Both the position numbers and the translations under genes were made by a program. A stretch of DNA of 64,000 bases from Palaemon carinicauda (taxonomy: Eukaryota > Arthropoda > Malacostraca > Decapoda > Palaemonidae). The notes under the pieces are model-generated. The model did no database searches. It saw nothing but the letters and a program-made list of their open reading frames with translations, and was not told where the DNA came from. Positions within the stretch are counted from its first letter, which is position 1. Every line of letters starts with the position of its first letter. Location of the stretch: NCBI RefSeq assembly GCF_036898095.1, contig NC_090739.1, positions 104,451,386 through 104,515,385 of the forward strand. Direction: 5' to 3'. This document shows positions 57,240 to 64,000 of this stretch, piece after piece.

Positions 57240-59217
57240 GGATATCACGTCCCGTTAATTCAATCTATCCCTCCTCTGACTCTGGATCCAGTACTGTTAA
57301 GCTTCTATGCGAAAGGATCCTCAAAGGAGCTGGCCCTCCTGGCCGACGTCCTGACAATGTTGCAGAAGGGTCCTCTCTAAGAGGTCATGGGTGGATCTCC
57401 AGGCTTTTACAGTCGACTCTCTAGAAAAAAGGCATCTGCGGGCTGTAGACCAGTCATTGATATCTCTCCCCTGAACAAATTTTTCCAACAGACTCATTCA
57501 GGATGGAGACGGCATAAGCGGTCACCCTGGGAGTTCAACCAAGGACTTGATGTGCACACTGGATCTCAAGGACGCATACTTCCAGATCCCAATCCACCCG
57601 TCTTCCAGGAAGTATCTCAGATCATGCATGAGGACAAGATATATCAGTTCAGGGTTCTCTGCTTCTGTCTTGCGACTGCAATTCATATCTTTACCAGGGT
57701 GTTCCCCCTAGTGTCATCTTGGGCTCCCAGGAACGGCATTCGTCTCCTTAGATGGCTCGACGATTAGCTGGTTCTAGCAGAGTCGAAATAACCCTTCTTC
57801 ATCACCGGGACATGATGCCGAAGTTTTGCCAGGATCTGGGATCTTAATAAATCTCAAGAAGTCATCACTGCTTCTTTCTCAGAGACTGGTAATACCTCGG
57901 TATGATCATAGACACCGTCCAACAGAAAGTCTTCCCATCAGTCGAAAGAGTATACTCTACGGGATGAGAGAAGTGGCATCACCCTTCCTCAGACGGGAAG
58001 ATCTATCGGCTCATCAAGGGTCACTTAACCTATCTTGTCTGTCAAGTTCCAAACGGCCGCCTAAGGATCAGAACCCTGCAGTGGCCGCTGAAGTCCATGT
58101 GGAAACAACACTCGGGTCCACATGACACAATAGTTCCAATCACTTCGGAACAGATAATGGATCTACTGTACTTTGGTGGATGGTAGACAAAAACCTTTGC
58201 AGAGGTCAAGATCATCTGCCTCTCCCGGACTTTATGCTCTATACAGACGCTTCAAAAGAAGGATGGGGGTCCCACTTGCTGCATAACATGATCTCCGGCC
58301 TTTGGTCAGAGTCTGAAAAGTACCAGCATATAAACCTCTTGGAGATGAGAGCAGCATACCTAACTCTTCATCGGTTGCTGGCAGGTCACTTCAGGGTGTT
58401 GATAAGCTACAACACCGTAGTTGTGGCTTACATGAACAAACAAGGAGGTTCCCTTTTGCAGCTTCTATGCCTTCTTAGAATAGAGATTCTCAGATAGTCA
58501 GAACATCATTCGGTGTCCCTATCGGCTTGCTTCATTTCAGGCTAGAGGAATTTGCTCGCTAACAATCTAAGCCATGCGCCTCGGCTAGTGGGCTCCGAAT
58601 AGTCTTTGAATCCTCTGATAGCCAACAAAGTCCTGACTTTGTGGGGTTCCCCGACTGTAGACCTGTTCGCAACATCTCTGAACAGTAAGCTTCTGCTGTA
58701 CTGTTCTCCCCATCCAAACCCTCAGGCTCTGTGGCAGGATGCATTTCAACAACGGTGGAAGAACATCGACATGTACGCCTTTCCCTCATTCTGTCTGAGG
58801 AGAAGGCTGCTCAACAAGACCAGAGCAACAAAAAATCTAATGATAACCTTTGTAGCTCCGCTATATCATCACGCAGAGTGGTTCCCATACCTCCTGCAAC
58901 TGCTAGTAAATCTACAGAGAGAGATTTTCCACGACCCGGTCTACTCAAACAACCATACGCAAACATCTTTCACAATCTCTTCGACCATGCTTGGAGACTA
59001 TCCAGTATCTCCTCTCTCAAAGAGGCTTTTTGCAATGAAGTTACTGAGAGAATGTCCAGATACTTGCGAAAGTCCTCAGCCTCAGTGTACCAGGCTATGT
59101 GGACGGTCTTTTGTAGTTGGTGTCATGGAAGGATTATCTCTCCACTTGATGTCACTATCTGTAATAGCGAAGTTCGTTGTATACCTTCAAGAGGAAAACT
59201 TTTGGTCTTGGTGGTGA
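57240..59217 (+). pseudogene. pol: Element D RT-RNase H-MT, strongly decayed
   Basis: RT text is scattered over frames: GSPGFYSRLSRKK near 57390, CRPVIDISPLNKFF, then shifted text with the DLKDAYFQ equivalent (near 57563), and RLLRWLDD near 57745, where the YLDD Tyr is Trp and a TAG follows. RNase H: LYTDASKEGWGSHLL near 58245, and ISYNTVVVAYMNKQGG near 58408, where the sister copies have MSDN, so the catalytic Asp is lost (Tyr). The MT-like part is open from 58606 (VDLFATSLNSKLL). Clearly a fossil. Confidence 0.75.
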
Positions 59218-59590
59218 AAGGTTATCTCTCAGCCTTGAGCTTCACATTTAAGCTGATAGGAGTGGATATTTCCTTTTCGTTGGAGCTTTCTTTACTCATA
59301 CGGAGATATGAGATCACTTGCCCTCAGTTAGAGATCAGGCCTCCTCCTTGGAACATGGTTCACGTTTTGAGATCCCTTAAAGGACCTCCTTACGAACCAT
59401 TACACCATGCAACTGATCGAAATCTCACTTTGAAGACAGCATTCCTGCTCTCTTTAGCTTTGCCAAAGAGAGTCGGTGTACTTCATGGCCTCTCATATAA
59501 CATCTCCCATTCAAGGAGAATGGGGGGGGGATGACACTTGGCTTCGTCCTGGAGTTTATTTCAAAGACTCAAAATCCTGGGGTATTGGAC
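58860..59590 (+). pseudogene. Element D tyrosine recombinase, truncated
   Basis: SASVYQAMWTVFCSWCHGR near 59090 and VVKGYLSALSFTFKL near 59220 are the core-binding part. PKRVGVLHGLSY near 59465 keeps Arg I, but Ser-Glu is altered to Gly-Val. The frame breaks near 59525 in a run of G, and the gene ends near 59590, so the HxxR and Tyr region is absent. Confidence 0.75.
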
Positions 59591-59686
59591 AAGGTAACAT
59601 TGGTTAATCATTGGCAAAAGACACATTGTTGCTGTGTTTATTAACGTTAAAGATATGACTCCAGTAAGACCAGGTACTCAGTTTAA

Positions 59687-62492
59687 CCCTGGATAGGTAC
59701 GGTCCTCGGACACCCCTTTAAGGGTATACTCGGACGCGAACGACCCCGACGCCAAAAAAAATTCTTGAAAAATCAGTTTTTGCAGTAACCTCCTTTTTTC
59801 TTTTGCCAAAAAAAACTTCAATGAATGCTTAAAACAACTGTAAAGATAAATACTACTCATCTGCAGAAAAACTATTTATTATAAATATTTTAAAAAATTA
59901 AGTAGAAAAAAAAAGACCTGACATAAAAATTCATAAAAAAAAAGTTTATACATATATACACAAATCCTTTTAGGAATTGATTCTTGAATGTTTAGGACAC
60001 ATCTTGATGTATTTTGGATGAAGTCAGACCCATGGAGGTGAAGATCTGAAATGAGAAAAAAAGGGTAACTTTTTTTGGCCAAAAAAAATTGTCCAAATTT
60101 CATGAATTTTTTTGGGTACCCAAATGAAATAGGAAGTGGCTAATTTTTTTTAGGGAATAAACATATGTTATCCTAAAATAGAAATATGTAAAAAAATCTT
60201 CATTATTTTGTAAATTACATTTATATCAGGGGCCATATCTAAAGGTAATTTTTTGAGTACTTGGAAATTTCGTAAAAAAATACATATATTTAATATATAA
60301 TATGATATTTATGCAGGTAAAAATATACCAAAATATCACAAATTCTATAGGGAACAAGAATATATATAGATAGGGCAGCTTACGCTTCGGATATGTCCAC
60401 AAAATGGCCGCCAACCACACTGACTCAGACTCCCTAATCTGCCACTTGAAATGTGGGAAGGGTATGTCAATTTCAAGGTGTTATTTACTAATCTAATTAT
60501 TATTGGATATGCATAAAAATTGTATGGTGGGTTGCTGGATAATTGTCGATTATTTTACGACTATAAAATTAAAATTCTGACCCAAAAAATTTTTTTTGAA
60601 GGGAAATAAAATCGAAAAAAAAAATGTAAAACAATATTATAGCTAAAAAAATTTGATGATATTCAATCAAAAAAAAGTAAACCAAATTTTCCGACAAATA
60701 AACATCTAGAGGAATCATTACTCTGTGATAGTTCCTTAGTACGTAGTAATTTTGAAAGAATTGGGAAAAAACGAAAAAATGGCAATCACCGGAAAATCGA
60801 ACACATACCTATATATACGCCATATCTGGCTAAAAAAAAGATAGGCATGGGTAGCCAGATCATCTAGAAACACTTTCCAACACTATAAAAATATAAGTTT
60901 TGCGACACTACTTGCCAATTCCTTACGGTAACATGACTAAGCAAAAAAATGCAAAACAAATAAAAAGGGGCACTCGTGGAAAAATGGCCATTCTAATATA
61001 CGGCATTTCAGAAAAAAAAAATTTCAGCCACGTGCTAGGCAAACCATCAAGGCATATTTTCCGACAAATAAACATATAAATGAAATATTACTCTGTGATA
61101 GTTCCTTAGTATGTAGTAATTTTGAAAGAAATGGGAAAAAACGAAAAAATGGCAATCACAGGAAAATCGAACACATACTTATATATACGCCTAACTGGCT
61201 AAAAAAAAAATAGGCATGGGTAGCCAGATCATCTAGAAACACTTTCCAACACTATAAAAATATAAGTTTTGCGACACTACTTGCCAATTCCTTACGGTAA
61301 CATGACTAAGCAAAAAAATGCAAAACAAATAGAAAGGGGCACTCGCGGAAAAATGCCCAACATTCTAATATACGGCATCTCAGATAAAAAAAAAAGACAT
61401 GCACGTGTTAGCCCAACCATCAAGGCACACTTTCTAACACATAAACATGAAAAAAAAAATCAATAATATACGGCAATTCCTTACTACGTAGTAAATTTTT
61501 ACAAATATTGAAAAAAAAACAGAAATTGGCAACCGCAGTTAAATACCCAATATACCAATAACTACGTCGTATCTGACAAAAACAAAATCACGCATGGGTA
61601 GCCAGATCATCTAGACACACTTTCCAACATTAAAAAAGCAAAAGTTTTACGACACTATTTCGCAATATCTTACGGAAAAATGACTTGGCAAAAAAATTAA
61701 AAAAAATTAAAAAGGGACACTCGCGGTAAAATGCCCGACATTCTAATATACGACATCTCAGATAAAAAAAAAAGACATGCACGTGTTAGCCCAACCATCA
61801 AGGCACACTTTCTAACACATAAACATGAAAAAAAAATGAATAATATACGGCAATTCCTTACTACGTAGTAATTTTTACAAATATTGAAAAAAAAACAGAA
61901 ATTGGTAACCGCAGTTAAATACCCAATATACCAATAACTACGTCGTATCTGACAAAAACAAAGTCATGCATGGGTAGCCAGATCATCCAGACACACTTTC
62001 CAACACTAAACAAGCAAAAGTTTTACGACACTATTTGGCAATATCTTACGGAAAAATGACTTGGCAAAAAAATGAAAAAAAATGAAAAAGGGGCACTCGC
62101 GGTAAAATGGTCCTCGTGGTGATGAACGACATTTTAACTAAAAAAAAAAACATGCACATGGTAGCCAAACAATCCACCAAGACTTTCCACAACTGATAAC
62201 CTATACAAGTTGCACCATTCTACGACAATTTCATAATACGTAATAACTTTGATAATTATGCAAACTACCTCAGAAGGGTAAACTCGGACGCGAACGACCC
62301 CGACGCGTCTCAGAAATCGGGGAAGGAGTACAGCTACAGCAATGCACATCTGGACACTACTAGAGCGTGTAGGGGAGACACCTCCTGCAGGTCGATCACC
62401 CACAAATTCAGTCACAGGGGTGAGTCACGTGAGAAAAACCTGTTTTTTTTTGACGCTCGGGGTCGCAAACGACCCACCGTACCTATCCAGGG
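59687..62492. mobile_element. TTAA-flanked non-autonomous (piggyBac-like) element
   Basis: The ends are CCCTGGATAGGTACGGT at 59687 and its perfect inverse ending at 62492, with TTAA at 59683-59686 and 62493-62496. Subterminal text with gacgcgaacgacccc occurs near both ends (59731 and 62284), with a related inverted word (ggggtcgcaaacgaccc) near 62459. TTAA duplication and CCCT ends fit piggyBac. Kolobok also uses TTAA. No transposase frame is present; the interior is AT-rich tandem repeats. Confidence 0.85.
60690..62140. repeat. ~370-bp tandem repeat array in the TTAA element
   Basis: About four units. agtagtaatttt-type words (near 60745 and 61113), gggtagccagatcatctag (near 60849, 61218, 61588 and 61975) and cttacggtaacatgacta or a variant recur at spacings of about 370-385 bp. 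Homopolymer A runs vary between units. Confidence 0.85.
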
Positions 62493-62496
62493 TTAA

Positions 62497-62880
62497 TAGC
62501 GTTACATAGGTTAGTTCATGGATGAAGTAGCCCAGTAAGTAAATAAACAATAACATTGATTAAGCTCATCGAGACTAGGTTTATGAGTTGGTGTTGTGTG
62601 ATAAGTTTTTTCATAGTTTAAGATTAGTAAAATGGTGCAGATGGGTAGAACAAGCTGGTTTATTGATTGAAAGTTGACCAGAAAAATTCCACAAAGATAA
62701 TTTAATATGTTGGGGTAACAGTAGTTAGTTTATGGAGAATCCATGCAATATATTATAAACATTTAGTATGGCATTTCAATTACAAGAATGATACATTTGC
62801 TTGATAAATTGAAGAAGTTGCAGGTCTTTTTTTTTTTCTTTAAATCCTAATTTTGCTCGGAGTTTATAAATACTTTTTTT
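62497..62880. other. Short intergenic segment
   Basis: AT-rich, no gene. It separates the TTAA element from the next DIRS-like end and finishes in a T run. Confidence 0.5.
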
Positions 62881-64000
62881 TCAATATCAAACTTACCCGA
62901 TGATCATATAGCTGCATCCCGACAGAAAAAACCTACGGGCGGAATACGCCAGCGATCGCTATACAGGTGGGGGTGTACATCAACAGCGCCATCTGTCAAG
63001 TAGATACTCAAGTACTCGATGTCAACAAAGAACCAATTTTCCCTCTGTCGTGCCACAGGCAAGACCTACTAAATACGCCGTCCCTAACTGGTTTTGTTTT
63101 CACAACGTTTTGGTGAAGTACACTATTCCAGTTTTGAGCTTTCGCTATGCAGGGGTTTTATCTTCATTTCAAAACTTGAACTCGTTTTGGATAGATTTAA
63201 TTATGGTGACGAAGAGAGTATGGACTCTCTTTCACTTTTAAATGGCCGACCCTTCCCTTAGACGGAAGTGTTGGTGACGAAGAGAGTATGGACTCTCTTT
63301 CACTTTTAAATGGCCGACCCTTCCCTTAGACGGAAGTGTGTTTAGGTTTTTGGTAATTTTGCTTAACAAGTTATAGATCTATTTATTTTATATCTCTCCG
63401 CCTTTATAGGCCTCTTCGATTAACTTTCCATTTATTATAAACTTATAAAAATTAATTTTTATGTTTGTTTATATGCGACCTTTCCTAATAGTAGGCGGTC
63501 CTTACTTGGAACCGAAGTTAATTAACATTGAGCCCGTCATATCGTATTTACCTTTTAAGAATTTATACTTTTTTAATTTTAATGTTTTTGAAAGAATTTC
63601 TTTGATAGTCTCGTACTGTTTTCAAAGATGAACTAACGTTTAGTTTAGTCTCCGCAGTTGTTGACGTTCAGAACGTTCAACATGCGCTCTATCGTTACGA
63701 TAGAGAGAGAGTATTTCACGGTTTCACGTTGCAGTAAGAGTAAACCGATTCTAGCGTTTCGTTCATTCTTTCTTAGCTTAAATGGTTTAAATTCTAATAA
63801 AGGAACTTTTTATTTGGGAAACCTTTCAGTTTTTTCCTTTAGCAAATAATATGTTTTAACGATATATAATTGGGCTCTTCTCTCAGGTTCTAAGTCAAGA
63901 GAGAAGAGAGAGAGAGATAGAGACGGAGGGAGAGAGAGGAGAATAAACGTTTCGTTCAAGCGGGTAACGTTGTTCTCGTTTTTTACTCTTCTCCCTAGTC
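62881..64000 (+). mobile_element. Left end of another DIRS-like element (cut by window)
   Basis: Begins with tcaatatcaaacttacccga and catatagctgcatcccgac. ttttggtgaagtacactatt near 63106 matches ttttttggtgaagtacactg in the left region of F (39698). A leader rich in T follows, with a 68-bp direct duplication. No gag frame is reached before the window ends. Assignment rests on one shared phrase and position, so it is tentative. Confidence 0.4.
63205..63340. repeat. 68-bp perfect-looking tandem duplication
   Basis: ggtgacgaagagagtatgg starts at 63205 and 63273. The two 68-bp units both run to cttagacggaagtgt and differ hardly at all, which indicates a recent duplication. Confidence 0.9.

Larger units (their letters stand above)
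34888..59590 (+). mobile_element. Decayed DIRS element D (interrupted by F and G)
   Basis: An older DIRS relative seen in three pieces. Left end plus gag start: 34888-35580. Gag middle: 45926-47478. Gag C-terminus, RT, RNase H, MT-like domain and partial recombinase: 55950-59590. The order and orientation of these pieces is exactly that of one element, and the two gaps are filled by complete elements F and G. The right end (last part of the recombinase, ICR and right ITR) is missing. The proteins are much more diverged and broken than in A, B or G. Confidence 0.75.

Noticed and set aside
59687..62492. A degenerate piggyBac transposase inside the TTAA element
   Set aside because: No frame above 93 codons and no DDE-like text. 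The interior is tandem repeat.

Overview
This 64 kb window looks like repeat-saturated intergenic DNA from an invertebrate genome, most likely a decapod crustacean. That guess rests on the very long (AT)n, (CT)n and (GT)n microsatellites, on dispersed repeats of a kind I associate with shrimp and crab genomes, and on the dense DIRS, Tigger and TTAA-type elements. I found no convincing host gene, tRNA, rRNA or CRISPR array. Every substantial open frame belongs to a transposable element.

Layout. 1-10990: AT-rich DNA with microsatellites, a fold-back element with a tRNA-like B-box motif in its loop (5313-5545), a LINE-like 3' tail ending in (AAT)n (6850-7473) and SINE-like fragments. 10991-14569: a TIR-bounded DNA transposon with a broken minus-strand gene. 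Its acidic motifs (HEEAD, DTD, GCD) resemble a FEN/XPG-type nuclease, and it ends in a Cys-rich tail. 15735-16395: a fold-back MITE-like palindrome. 17690-18558: a minisatellite and a ~361-bp tandem repeat that received the first DIRS insertion.

18559-59590 is a stack of plus-strand DIRS tyrosine-recombinase retrotransposons nested inside one another. Element A (18559-34813) is split by element B (19541-27892). Element D, older and decayed (34888 to about 59590), is split by element F (35581-45925) and by element G (47479-55949). F is itself split by a Tigger/pogo transposon (35613-39458) that landed in its left inverted repeat. A, B and G are one family, F is a second and better preserved family, and D is a diverged relative. 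Each encodes Gag (Cys cluster, RS-like repeats, conserved C-terminal domain), then RT-RNase H-methyltransferase-like, then a tyrosine recombinase in overlapping frames. Each intact 3' end has an internal complementary region that equals the inverted fusion of the element's two outer ends, the sequence expected of the circular DIRS intermediate.

59687-62492 is a TTAA-flanked element with piggyBac-like CCCT...AGGG ends, filled with ~370-bp tandem repeats instead of a transposase. From 62881 to the window end is the apparent left end of a further F-like element. F has open gag and RT frames and a single frameshift in the recombinase, so it is the youngest copy. All other coding copies carry stops, frameshifts or lost catalytic residues.
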